A DNA stretch of 28,807 bases from UBA1738 sp003453455 (GTDB lineage Bacteria; Bacillota; Clostridia; UBA1381). Location of the stretch: NCBI GenBank assembly GCA_946621875.1, contig CAMOOX010000015.1:1-28807 (forward strand). Direction: 5' to 3'. Shown one piece after another: positions 1 through 6,868 of this stretch (its first letter is position 1; each line of letters begins with the position of its first letter). Below the pieces are notes generated by a model. The model saw nothing but the letters and a program-made list of their open reading frames with translations, was not told the DNA's origin and did not search any database. The position numbers were made by a program, and so were the translations under genes.

Positions 1-44
1 TCTTAGCTCTATTTTTATGCAAAAAATTACAGGAGGAAAGCAAA

Positions 45-221
45 ATGTCAAGTTATAAAGAACAAATGCTATTACGTGCAAGACATAAGGCAAGAATGGG
101 AGATTTATATTTAACGAAAGCTCAAAACCATTCCAACAAAATAGCTTTATTAGAGTGTGCAATAAAATGTTACGAAAGGTCAGAAGAATACAAGAAAGCG
201 GCAGAAGCAGATGAAGAATAA
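45..221 (+). CDS. small helical protein, copy 1 of a tandem pair (58 aa)
   Basis: I do not recognise a named family. The ATG at 45 follows an ideal AGGAGG at 31-36, and the reading frame gives 58 residues ending in TAA at 219-221. The product is charged, probably all helical and has no membrane segment. Its core is KEQML, then GD, then KA.NH.NK, then a C-terminal Y..EEYKKAAE. The adjacent gene at 252-428 encodes a protein of exactly the same length with 29 of 58 identical residues in a gapless alignment. That conservation between copies is the main argument that both are real genes. The spacing of A, G, Y and K residues recalls a single TPR- or MIT-like helical hairpin, but this is only an impression. 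It lies in the accessory-looking stretch next to the 3' end of ssrA. Confidence 0.68.
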   Translation: MSSYKEQMLLRARHKARMGDLYLTKAQNHSNKIALLECAIKCYERSEEYKKAAEADEE

Positions 222-251
222 TAGAATTATGTTTTTAGGAGATAAAAAAAA

Positions 252-428
252 TTGGCAAATATCAAGGAACAAATGTTATGGAAAGCTGAACACCTGCAAA
301 GAAGGGGTGATTGGACATTACAAAAGGCAAAAAATCATCCGAATAAGGACTTATTGATTAAGCGTGCAGAAAAATTCTATAAAGAAGCAGAGAAATATAG
401 GAAAGCGGCTGAAGAAATTAAAGAATAA
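252..428 (+). CDS. small helical protein, copy 2 of a tandem pair (58 aa, TTG start)
   Basis: Paralogue of the 58-aa protein encoded just upstream, with 29 of 58 identical residues and no gaps. Shared blocks are KEQML (residues 5-9), GD (19-20), KA.NH.NK (25-32) and the C-terminal KAAE. The start is a TTG at 252, supported by AGGAGA at 237-242 with 9 nt spacing. Choosing this codon makes the protein exactly as long as copy 1. The gene begins 30 nt after the copy 1 stop, so the two are very probably co-transcribed. Charged residues dominate, with no signal peptide or membrane helix. Function unknown; it may act as a homo- or hetero-oligomer with copy 1, which is inference. Confidence 0.65.
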   Translation: MANIKEQMLWKAEHLQRRGDWTLQKAKNHPNKDLLIKRAEKFYKEAEKYRKAAEEIKE

Positions 429-456
429 TGTTACTATGCGAAAGGGGTGACAAAGA

Positions 457-543
457 ATGAAATTAACGCTATTAGGATTTGGTATGACACTTGCGGTATT
501 ACTTACTATTGATTCAGTTGTAAATTCAAGAGAAAGGGCGTGA
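457..543 (+). CDS. putative 28-aa hydrophobic peptide
   Basis: A short frame from ATG 457 to TGA 541-543. It is preceded by AGGGGTG (443-449) at a workable distance and follows the 58-aa gene pair by 28 nt in the same orientation. The peptide has one hydrophobic stretch (residues 4-18, LTLLGFGMTLAVLLT) and a charged tail, like a minimal membrane peptide. Its TGA overlaps a GTG in another frame by the usual 4-nt coupling pattern, hinting at a run of tiny translated frames. With so short a frame, chance cannot be excluded. Confidence 0.35.
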   Translation: MKLTLLGFGMTLAVLLTIDSVVNSRERA

Positions 544-549
544 CGGTTG

Positions 550-657
550 ATGATGTTTTTGATTGGTGCAAGCGAGGTTGCCCTGACCGCTTTCGGTGAG
601 GGTGCTATGCTTGCTGTTTCCGTTTATCTTGCGACAAAGGGTGTCAAGAAACGGTGA
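550..657 (+). CDS. putative 35-aa hydrophobic peptide
   Basis: Frame from ATG 550 to TGA 655-657 encoding a mostly apolar peptide (FLIGASEVALTAFGEGAMLA in the middle, basic tail KKR), compatible with one membrane helix. AAAGGG at 533-538 could serve as ribosome binding site, although the spacing is long at about 11 nt. A competing 19-codon frame (GTG 540 to TGA 597-599) overlaps it and fits the AAAGGG better, so which frame is translated is unclear. The base composition from about 550 to 780 is clearly richer in G and C than the flanking small genes, suggesting a different origin. Confidence 0.25.
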   Translation: MMFLIGASEVALTAFGEGAMLAVSVYLATKGVKKR

Positions 658-678
658 CCTGCGAAAATGACCGAAAAA

Positions 679-759
679 GGACGGCTTTTGGACGGCTTTT
701 GGGCGAGTTGCAAATCCTCAAATGTCTGTTCGGAAGCCGACTTGGACGGGTGGACGGGT
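679..759. repeat. GGACGG direct-repeat cluster near the 3' end of ssrA
   Basis: Two exact tandem copies of an 11-bp unit (ggacggctttt) lie at 679-689 and 690-700. Two exact tandem copies of an 8-bp unit (ggacgggt) lie at 744-751 and 752-759. All four share the core GGACGG. The region from 658 to 785 holds no gene I can support. Repeats of this kind next to an ssrA 3' end could be arm-type binding sites of a site-specific integrase, but no integrase gene is visible here, so that is speculation. Confidence 0.5.
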
Positions 760-785
760 TTAGAGCGACAAGTCATTTCCTATGT

Positions 786-811
786 GAAAAACACGTCCCC
801 GAAGGGACGTG
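786..811 (-). terminator. intrinsic terminator of ssrA
   Basis: On the minus strand CACGTCCC (811-804) pairs with GGGACGTG (799-792) across a TTCG loop and is followed by a run of five T (791-787). It begins 9 nt beyond the CCA end of the tmRNA. Confidence 0.88.
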
Positions 812-819
812 AAAGTGGG

Positions 820-1168
820 TGGTGGAGATGACGGGAGTTGAACCCGTGTCCGAAAACATATCCGCATCAGCCTCTACGAGTGTAGGCTGTGATTAAGATT
901 CCCCTCACATACTGCCCACAGTCAAGCCATATGCTACGGTAGTTTTTAAGTCGTGACCGCCCACAAAACAAAAGGCGGTTCATGTGCACCACTGGTAGAC
1001 GCCTTATCCTTTGCCGTGGTACTCAAAGGCAAGACGGCTGCGAAAATTAGGCAGCGTAAGCTAAATTTTTGTTAGCGTTTATATTTAAAAATTTGGGTAT
1101 TTTTAAGTGATGCCCATCACTACTCGCTTCCGATGTTTCAACATCCCCGTCGAAACCGTTGCATCCCC
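820..1168 (-). ncRNA. ssrA: transfer-messenger RNA (tmRNA)
   Basis: One-piece tmRNA of 349 nt that rescues stalled ribosomes by trans-translation. The 5' end GGGGATG (1168-1162) pairs with CATCTCC (830-824) to make the acceptor stem, followed by A and an encoded CCA at 822-820. The T arm with GGTTCAACTCC and the conserved 5' segment with CGACGGGGATG are clear. The tag frame lies at 1076-1047 on the minus strand and reads GCT AAC AAA AAT TTA GCT TAC GCT GCC TAA. The tag added after the tmRNA alanine is therefore ANKNLAYAA. It is short and ends in LAYAA rather than the common YALAA or ALAA. A promoter lies just upstream (1182-1210) and an intrinsic terminator just downstream. Confidence 0.96.
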
Positions 1169-1181
1169 ATATTATATTACT

Positions 1182-1210
1182 ATTTTAGCACAAGAAATCC
1201 CGAAAATCAA
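1182..1210 (-). promoter_or_regulatory. ssrA promoter
   Basis: On the minus strand TTGATT (1210-1205) and TAAAAT (1187-1182) are separated by 17 nt. Transcription would start a few bases before the mature tmRNA 5' end at 1168, leaving a short leader for RNase P to remove. Confidence 0.65.
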
Positions 1211-1213
1211 TCT

Positions 1214-1822
1214 TTATTTTAATGCAGGCGTTCTTTTCCTGTTTTTCCTGCATGGCTCAACAAAGCCGGGATACATTTTTCCTATTCCAATATCAAATTT
1301 ATCTCTTAGTTCCTCTTTTGAGTTTACGCCAAAATCCCTTATAATATGCAAAAGCACCTCGGCGCACGCATATGCATCATCGCAGGCAGTATGGTGCGAA
1401 AACTTTATATTTAAAGCATCGCCAAGCGCATTTAGTTTATGGCTCGGAAGGTCGGGATATGCTTTTTGTGAAAGTTTTACTGTGCAAATATAATCAAAAG
1501 TCGGCAATTCTATACCTGAAAAATCAAGTGTTTTTCTGAGAGCACCTATATCGAAAGATGCATTATGCGCCACAACGAGCTGTCCGTCAAGATACGGCTT
1601 AATTTCATCCCAACAGTCGCAAAAAGCAGGTTTATCCCACACCATTTGCGGTGTAATTCCGTGAATTGCTATATTATAATCATTAAATTCAAATGGTACG
1701 GGTTTAAAAAGCATACCCTTTGTTTCGATAATTTCATTATTTTTAACAACACATATTCCCATACTGCATATGCTTGTCCAGCTTGAAGTTGCCGTTTCAA
1801 AATCTATTGCCACAAAATCCAT
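1214..1822 (-). CDS. DEDDh 3'-5' exonuclease (DnaQ/epsilon-like)
   Basis: A stand-alone RNase T/DnaQ-superfamily exonuclease of about 202 aa. With the chosen start the first metal-binding motif is FVAIDFETA (D7, E9). The second is in VVAHNASFDIGALRK and the last in HHTACDDAYACAEVL, giving the DEDDh set. It should remove nucleotides from 3' ends with two divalent metals; the true substrate (DNA or RNA) is not visible. There is no polymerase or helicase domain, and a C-terminal extension rich in K and R follows the nuclease core. A GTG at 1834 would add four residues but has no ribosome binding site, whereas the ATG at 1822 has GAGG six bases upstream. The gene is transcribed from a consensus promoter (1845-1873) that sits beside the promoter of the oppositely oriented TSCPD gene. 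Confidence 0.88.
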   Translation of the reverse strand: MDFVAIDFETATSSWTSICSMGICVVKNNEIIETKGMLFKPVPFEFNDYNIAIHGITPQMVWDKPAFCDCWDEIKPYLDGQLVVAHNASFDIGALRKTLDFSGIELPTFDYICTVKLSQKAYPDLPSHKLNALGDALNIKFSHHTACDDAYACAEVLLHIIRDFGVNSKEELRDKFDIGIGKMYPGFVEPCRKNRKRTPALK

Positions 1823-1844
1823 AATATACCTCACAATCTTGTAT

Positions 1845-1873
1845 ATTTTAACTCAAACGGATAACATTGTCAA
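1845..1873 (-). promoter_or_regulatory. promoter of the exonuclease gene
   Basis: TTGACA (1873-1868) and TAAAAT (1850-1845) with a 17-nt spacer on the minus strand. Confidence 0.75.
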
Positions 1874-1875
1874 TA

Positions 1876-1904
1876 TTGCAATTTTCAAATTCTTATGATA
1901 TAAT
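1876..1904 (+). promoter_or_regulatory. promoter of the TSCPD gene
   Basis: TTGCAA (1876-1881) and TATAAT (1899-1904) with a 17-nt spacer. The -35 box lies 2 bp from the -35 box of the divergent exonuclease promoter, so the two polymerases would bind back to back. Confidence 0.8.
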
Positions 1905-1931
1905 TTAAGAAAATTTTCGGAGGACAAATTT

Positions 1932-2186
1932 ATGGGAAAATTTTCTTTTACACCCAGAGGTGTATGTTCATCACAAATTGATTTTGAAATCACCGAAGGG
2001 ACGGTGCATAATGTTCAATTTACCCGCGGCTGCAACGGTAATACACAAGGCATTGGAAAACTTGTTGAAGGAATGAATGTTGATGAAGTCATAAATCGTC
2101 TAAAAGGTGTTGACTGCGCAGGGCGAGGAACAAGCTGCCCCGACCAGCTGGCAAAAGCCTTAGAGCTTGCAAAAGAAAAGATTTAA
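1932..2186 (+). CDS. TSCPD domain-containing protein (TIGR03905 type)
   Basis: An 84-aa protein made of a single TSCPD domain, named for the motif seen here at GRGTSCPDQLAKAL near the C terminus. An N-terminal cysteine (PRGVCSSQIDFEI) and the central RGCNGNTQGIGKL segment match the small Clostridial members of this family. Related domains occur at the C terminus of some vitamin-B12-dependent ribonucleotide reductases, and a metal-binding role through the conserved cysteines is suspected, but the stand-alone protein has no proven function. The start follows CGGAGGA with good spacing. It is monocistronic, with its own promoter and a bidirectional terminator. Confidence 0.87.
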   Translation: MGKFSFTPRGVCSSQIDFEITEGTVHNVQFTRGCNGNTQGIGKLVEGMNVDEVINRLKGVDCAGRGTSCPDQLAKALELAKEKI

Positions 2187-2214
2187 AAAAACCGCATTAA
2201 AATGCGGTTTTTTT
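2186..2214. terminator. bidirectional terminator
   Basis: The stem accgcatt (2191-2198) / aatgcggt (2201-2208) is flanked by an A run and a T run. It ends the TSCPD gene on the plus strand and the PHP gene, whose stop is at 2216, on the minus strand. Confidence 0.9.
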
Positions 2215-2215
2215 A

Positions 2216-2893
2216 TTAATCTAAATTATACAATGAAATTTTATGTTTGCCTTCCTTTATTGCAAGAATTATATCGTCCAAGCTCTTTGCCCTAAACTCA
2301 AGCTCTAATGCGGCAAGTCTCTCCCGTTTTCCTACATGATTATCGGTACCGCAGATTTTTGCAAGATTATATTTGGTTGCATAAATATCTGCCATCTCAT
2401 TTTCAAAATCTGTGCGGCAGGCATTTATAGTTTCAACTGCGTCAACCTCTCTCGGCAGAAGACGAATCATCTCTATGTAACCGGATTCACGATACGGATG
2501 TGCGTGTACCGAGTAGCCTCCCGATTCCCTTACCAAGCGCAAAAACTGTTTTACCGGAAGCGCATCGCAATACGGGTGCTTTAAAAGCCACTCCCTGTCA
2601 AGCCCATATGTCAAAAAATCATTGCCGGCATATGAGTTTTCCCATGCAAAGAATACATCCAGTCCAACTTCGTCGCCTCTTGCTTTTGCCGTTTCATAGC
2701 CGTTAAAAAACAGATTTACTCTCTCTTCCCACGGCAAATCTTTCGGAACGGTAGTATTACCGTTGAAAAAGTGGTCTGATATTACAAGACCAGTGTATCC
2801 CATACTTTTATAAAAATCTACCATTTCCGCACCGCCAAGGTGTCCGCATCTGCTGCCCTCTTGTGTGTGACAGTGCATTTCATACTTATACAT
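2216..2893 (-). CDS. PHP-domain phosphoesterase
   Basis: A 225-aa protein of the polymerase-and-histidinol-phosphatase (PHP) superfamily, which hydrolyses phosphoesters using a cluster of two or three metal ions. Visible motifs are the N-terminal MHCH (H7, H9), LVISDH (D40, H41), a central SVHAHPYR and the C-terminal CGTDNHVG. Together these provide the usual His/Asp ligands. It has no polymerase, HTH or trypsin-like additions and is shorter than histidinol phosphatase, so the substrate is unknown. The context does not support histidine biosynthesis. It starts 38 nt after the mgsA stop on the same strand and probably shares the mgsA promoter. Confidence 0.85.
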   Translation of the reverse strand: MYKYEMHCHTQEGSRCGHLGGAEMVDFYKSMGYTGLVISDHFFNGNTTVPKDLPWEERVNLFFNGYETAKARGDEVGLDVFFAWENSYAGNDFLTYGLDREWLLKHPYCDALPVKQFLRLVRESGGYSVHAHPYRESGYIEMIRLLPREVDAVETINACRTDFENEMADIYATKYNLAKICGTDNHVGKRERLAALELEFRAKSLDDIILAIKEGKHKISLYNLD

Positions 2894-2931
2894 AAATAAT
2901 CAGTCTCCAATAATGTCTTCTGTTAAAATAC

Positions 2932-3345
2932 TCAATTTTTCGGATTTACTATATCACGCCAATCCAAATCGCCACGTTCCAAGCCGTGAATAAGCACCTC
3001 GGCGGTTGCAAGATTTGTGGCAATAGGAATGTTATGCATATCACAAAGCTTTAAAAGTCCCATACTGTCAGGTTCATATGTACCGGGAGTTATAGGGTCA
3101 CGGAAAAATAGTATAAGGTCAATCTCATTATACGCAACTCTTGCTCCTATTTGCTGGTCTCCACCCTGTGTTCCCGACAAAAAACGGTACACTTCCATAC
3201 CGGTAGCTTCAGCAATCAGCTTTCCCGTATTATCTGTTGCAAAAAGCGAGTGTTTTTCCAAAATCCCTTTATAGGCAATGCAAAATTGAACCATCATTTC
3301 TTTCTTCTTGTCATGAGCTATACACGCAATATTCAAAAACATCAC
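2932..3345 (-). CDS. mgsA: methylglyoxal synthase
   Basis: Converts dihydroxyacetone phosphate to methylglyoxal and phosphate, a cytosolic bypass of lower glycolysis that relieves sugar-phosphate stress. The 137-aa length is normal. Family motifs are all present: IAHDKKK (residues 9-15), FATDNTG (35-41) for phosphate binding, GGDQQIGA (61-68) with the catalytic Asp at 63, FFRDP (80-84) and HNIPIATN (104-111). The start is preceded by GGAGG. In many Clostridia mgsA lies just after the mreBCD-pbp2-min-rodA cluster. Here it follows mrdA directly, but a strong promoter in the 70-bp gap gives it independent expression, probably together with the PHP gene. Confidence 0.95.
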   Translation of the reverse strand: MMFLNIACIAHDKKKEMMVQFCIAYKGILEKHSLFATDNTGKLIAEATGMEVYRFLSGTQGGDQQIGARVAYNEIDLILFFRDPITPGTYEPDSMGLLKLCDMHNIPIATNLATAEVLIHGLERGDLDWRDIVNPKN

Positions 3346-3371
3346 CCTCCAAACAAATATATTTCTATAAA

Positions 3372-3400
3372 ATTATATCAGAAAAAAAACATTTTGTAAA
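3372..3400 (-). promoter_or_regulatory. promoter of mgsA
   Basis: TTTACA (3400-3395) and TATAAT (3377-3372) with a 17-nt spacer on the minus strand, in the mrdA-mgsA gap. Confidence 0.8.
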
Positions 3401-3415
3401 CACAATTTCATAATT

Positions 3416-5494
3416 TTACGGCAAAAGTACATTATGAATATCATTTTCGTCGTAGCTCTGTGCATTTACATCATCTTTCCGGTTAAGACCGAAATATTCA
3501 TCATATATGTCCCTTGCAACATATGCGGCATTTGCACCGCGGTATCCGTGTTCAATGACTATACAGACGGCAATCTCAGGTTTATCAAATGGGGCAAATG
3601 AAACAAATAAAGCATTATTTGAAGATTTTTTGCTTATCTGCGCCGTACCTGTCTTCCCTCCTACATTTATCGGATAGCCCGCAAAAATCTGTTTTGCAGA
3701 GCCCTCATCTGTAACACCTAACATACCGTCTTTAACGGTTTTTAATATATCCTCAGAAACATTTACCTTCTCAGTAACAGTTGGTTTTTCTTCATAAACA
3801 CTGCTTCCGTCCTTAGATGAGCGAATGCTCTTTATTATATGCGCCTTATACCTTGTTCCGCCGTTTGCTATTGTTGCAACATAATTTGCAAGGCTTATAG
3901 GAGTAAAAGAGGAATAAGATTGTCCGATTGCAGTTTGTATGGTATCGCCCGCAACCCACCTCTGCTCTTTTTCATCTTTGTAAAGCGTCTTTTTATATTC
4001 TGGACTTGACACATTTCCTTTTACCTCTTCTGAGAGTTCAATCCCTGTTTTTTCGCCTAACCCGAATTTTTTCGCATATTCGCTGATAGCATTTATGCCC
4101 GTTCTTCGTCCCGTTTCATAGAAAAAGTAGTTACAGGACTCTACTATTGCCTGTGAAACATTTATACTTCCATGGGTCAAATGCTGCTCTGACCATATCC
4201 AGCATTTTGGCTGATAATCTTCATAAAATTTGTAAATTCCCTCACAGGTTATCTGCTCATTTGCAGTTATAGTGCCGGTTGAAAGCGCTGCAATCGCAGT
4301 TAATGGCTTAAAAGTTGAGCCGGGGGTATATGTTCCGCTTATTGCGCGGTTCCATAGCGGCTTTGACTCATCCTGCACCAAAGAATCATAATCCTTTGAA
4401 AAGGTCTGAGGGTCATAGTTTGGGTATGTTGCAAGAGCCAAAACTTCGCCAGTATTCACATCTATCGCCACCGCCGCACCTGCGCAGGCATCTTCTCCGC
4501 GGTTTGACCGCCCGTCAGCCGCACCTTGTGCAGCTATATTTTTAATATTGCGTTCAAGCGAATCCTCAGCAACTTTTTGAAGTTCTGAATCAATTGTTAA
4601 AACGACATAGTCTCCGGGCACAGCCGCTTTTTCGGTATTTCCTTTTAAAAGGTCGGTATCTTTTCCGTAAAATGCACTTTTTGTCCCATTTTCACCACGA
4701 AGATAGCTTTCACATATCTTCTCTATGCCCTGTTTTCCAACCAAGTCATTTAAAGAATAGCCCTTCTCTTTAAGCTCTGCATATTCCTCCTTGTAAATCT
4801 TTCCTACCCTGCCCAGAATATGTGCCGCCACTTTTCCGCTTGTATATTCGCGAAAAAAATCCTTAGTTACAGATATTCCGGGGAATTCTCCGCTGCGCTC
4901 CTTTATTCTCGAAACCACCGTTACAGGAACATCGCTTGCCAGAATATACGGCGTATTTATGGAAAACCCTGATTTTCTTATATCATATCTTATCCCAATT
5001 AGCCTTCTTAAAGAATTTTGCGGCACATTATCCGCAAAATAACGCTCCTTGAAGTAATCTAACACTTCATATGCTGTCATATTTTTTGATATGCCTGTAT
5101 TTTCTTTATACCACTTTTCTTTTTCTGCTTCATCGCGAAAAGTAAACTCATACGGCTCATCTGCGCTTACAGGCAATGTGTCTTCTAATGTATATCCGTC
5201 TTTATCAAAAATATCAAAAAGCTTCAAAATCATTGTGTTAAATTCCTCGTCCTTAACATCAGTTTTTTGAAGCCTTAATGAATAACCTCTCCTGTTTGTT
5301 ACAAGCGCCTTTCCGTTTCTGTCAGTTATTTCTCCGCGCGGTGCTTTTTCCACTATATTTGCAGAAACGCGCTGATCAGACAGATTTTTGTACCCTTGTC
5401 CGTTTATTATTTGCATATCATAAAGCCGCCATATTATTGCAAGAAGCATTATGACAACGATAATTTTTATAACAAAAAATCTCCACTTTTGCAA
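3416..5494 (-). CDS. mrdA: penicillin-binding protein 2 (elongasome transpeptidase)
   Basis: Class B PBP of 692 aa that cross-links peptidoglycan during lateral wall growth, acting outside the membrane beside MreBCD. An N-terminal membrane anchor (about residues 7-23) is followed by the PBP dimerisation domain (APRGEITDRNG near residue 51). The transpeptidase domain has all three active-site motifs: STFK with nucleophile S393, SCN at 453-455 and KTG at 614-616. The start is a TTG codon at 5492-5494. It is chosen because GGAGG lies 9 nt upstream and the anchor follows at once. It begins 6 nt after the mreD stop and is the last gene of the mre operon. A SpoVD/PBP3-type protein is less likely because there is no PASTA domain and because of the mre context. 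Confidence 0.93.
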   Translation of the reverse strand: MQKWRFFVIKIIVVIMLLAIIWRLYDMQIINGQGYKNLSDQRVSANIVEKAPRGEITDRNGKALVTNRRGYSLRLQKTDVKDEEFNTMILKLFDIFDKDGYTLEDTLPVSADEPYEFTFRDEAEKEKWYKENTGISKNMTAYEVLDYFKERYFADNVPQNSLRRLIGIRYDIRKSGFSINTPYILASDVPVTVVSRIKERSGEFPGISVTKDFFREYTSGKVAAHILGRVGKIYKEEYAELKEKGYSLNDLVGKQGIEKICESYLRGENGTKSAFYGKDTDLLKGNTEKAAVPGDYVVLTIDSELQKVAEDSLERNIKNIAAQGAADGRSNRGEDACAGAAVAIDVNTGEVLALATYPNYDPQTFSKDYDSLVQDESKPLWNRAISGTYTPGSTFKPLTAIAALSTGTITANEQITCEGIYKFYEDYQPKCWIWSEQHLTHGSINVSQAIVESCNYFFYETGRRTGINAISEYAKKFGLGEKTGIELSEEVKGNVSSPEYKKTLYKDEKEQRWVAGDTIQTAIGQSYSSFTPISLANYVATIANGGTRYKAHIIKSIRSSKDGSSVYEEKPTVTEKVNVSEDILKTVKDGMLGVTDEGSAKQIFAGYPINVGGKTGTAQISKKSSNNALFVSFAPFDKPEIAVCIVIEHGYRGANAAYVARDIYDEYFGLNRKDDVNAQSYDENDIHNVLLP

Positions 5495-5500
5495 AAGCGT

Positions 5501-5995
5501 TTACCTCCTTTTTGCGATAATTCTGATGCCCAAAAAGTAGAATAGCCAGCAAATCAGCATGTTATAAATTGCCGTAGGCAATATTATAGACCACATACAT
5601 CTGAAAAAGTTTGAAGCACCTATGTCCTGTATATGAATTATCATATAAAACACTTGAACGATGATTGTAAGCAAAAATGAATCTATCGTTAAAAACAGCC
5701 ATTTTGAATAAAATATTGCATTTTTCAGCTTGAATGTGCAGTAGCATGAAATAAAAAACGCAGCCGTATATGTACCGAAACCATGTCCGTATAAAATATC
5801 AGAAATTGCACCCAAAAGTACAGAAAGCGTCATAACATATGAAATATCGCTTTCCAGTATGGCTGTTACAATCAAAAAAGAGAAGGTCAGCATAGGGACT
5901 GCACCCGAAAATGCAATATATTTTCCAAAAGCGACCTCTGTTATAAATACAAAAAGTGATAGAACGGCGTATTTAATATCTTTTTCAAATTTCAT
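5501..5995 (-). CDS. mreD: rod shape-determining protein MreD
   Basis: A 164-aa integral membrane protein with about five hydrophobic helices spread over its whole length, the usual size and layout of MreD. It is part of the elongasome, linking the MreB filaments and MreC to the synthases at the membrane. Sequence alone is weakly conserved; the position between mreC and mrdA decides the call. Its ATG overlaps the mreC TGA by 4 nt, which implies translational coupling, and mrdA follows after 6 nt. Confidence 0.9.
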   Translation of the reverse strand: MKFEKDIKYAVLSLFVFITEVAFGKYIAFSGAVPMLTFSFLIVTAILESDISYVMTLSVLLGAISDILYGHGFGTYTAAFFISCYCTFKLKNAIFYSKWLFLTIDSFLLTIIVQVFYMIIHIQDIGASNFFRCMWSIILPTAIYNMLICWLFYFLGIRIIAKRR

Positions 5996-6852
5996 TCCGC
6001 TACCCCTTCATCAGTATTATCCTTTTCCCACTCTCCGTTATGGTATGTAATCACCAAAACCTCATAAAGCGACGAAAAATCAACGCTTGGCTCAATGGTG
6101 GCATATTCAAGGTTCCCTGCACTGTCGGAATGTATTTCGGTAACTTTGCCTACACTCAAATCACTCGGATATATTCCGCCAAGCCCTGATGTAAGCAGTA
6201 TATCGCCGTTTATCAGTTTTTTGTCATTCGACATATATTCGAGCTTTGCCTGCTTATTTTCAGCAAGAGCCGCGTCTCCGCTTACCACGCCAATATCACC
6301 TGTTCTTGCAAGTTTTACGCCCACAGAGTCAGATATATTTATAAGAGTTGAAACCTTAGCCCAGTTTCTGCCGACCTGCGTGACTTTCCCAACAACCCCA
6401 AGTCCTGTAATAACCGCATTATCTTTACTGATCCCTGCATTTTCGCCCTTATTTATCATAATGGTATCATACCAGCTGTTTGGCTCATATGAAATTACTC
6501 TTGCTGTAATAGTTCTGCTTTCCTGCATACCGTCTTTAAGCGACAAAAGTTCCTTTAAGCGTCTGTTTTCAACAATATATTCCTCACGGCTCCTGTTTTC
6601 GATTTTAAGTGCGTTTACCTGCTTTTTCAATTCTTCAATTTCAGCCTCATAGGAATTTGCATTTTTTACGGCTACCACGAATTTTCTAACAGGCGTGACA
6701 ACTTTTTCGCCCGCATTAAATACAGGTGATATAATACTGTTTAAGGCATTTTGAACAGGATTATTCCCAATTTTTGAGAAAACCATCAAAGATGCCAGAA
6801 GAACGAGCAAAATTATCACTATTTTTAAATATCTGTGCTTAAAAAATGACAT
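5992..6852 (-). CDS. mreC: rod shape-determining protein MreC
   Basis: Bitopic elongasome protein of 286 aa. One transmembrane helix (about residues 10-26) is followed by a coiled coil (about 65-105, rich in E, L and K) and then the extracytoplasmic beta domain. Recognisable family segments include the ARVISYEPNSWYDTIMINKG block, DNAVITGLGVVGKV and DILLTSGLGGIYPSDLSVG. MreC activates PBP2 outside the membrane. It starts 16 nt after the mreB stop and overlaps mreD by 4 nt. Confidence 0.95.
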   Translation of the reverse strand: MSFFKHRYLKIVIILLVLLASLMVFSKIGNNPVQNALNSIISPVFNAGEKVVTPVRKFVVAVKNANSYEAEIEELKKQVNALKIENRSREEYIVENRRLKELLSLKDGMQESRTITARVISYEPNSWYDTIMINKGENAGISKDNAVITGLGVVGKVTQVGRNWAKVSTLINISDSVGVKLARTGDIGVVSGDAALAENKQAKLEYMSNDKKLINGDILLTSGLGGIYPSDLSVGKVTEIHSDSAGNLEYATIEPSVDFSSLYEVLVITYHNGEWEKDNTDEGVAE

Positions 6853-6868
6853 TTAAAAAATCCTTTCT

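Noticed and set aside
540..599. 19-codon frame (GTG start) overlapping the 28-aa peptide stop
   Set aside because: The 4-nt overlap looks like coupling, but it is too short and unsupported to list as a gene; mentioned under the 35-aa frame.
667..830. 54-codon plus-strand frame from ATG 667
   Set aside because: It reads through the ssrA terminator and into the acceptor stem of tmRNA and lacks a ribosome binding site.
1107..1493. 128-codon plus-strand frame across the ssrA 5' end
   Set aside because: It overlaps tmRNA and the exonuclease gene on the other strand and has no ribosome binding site; it is a shadow frame.
6095..6652. 185-codon plus-strand frame opposite mreC
   Set aside because: Antisense shadow of a clear mreC gene, with Ser/Phe/Leu-rich composition typical of such shadows.
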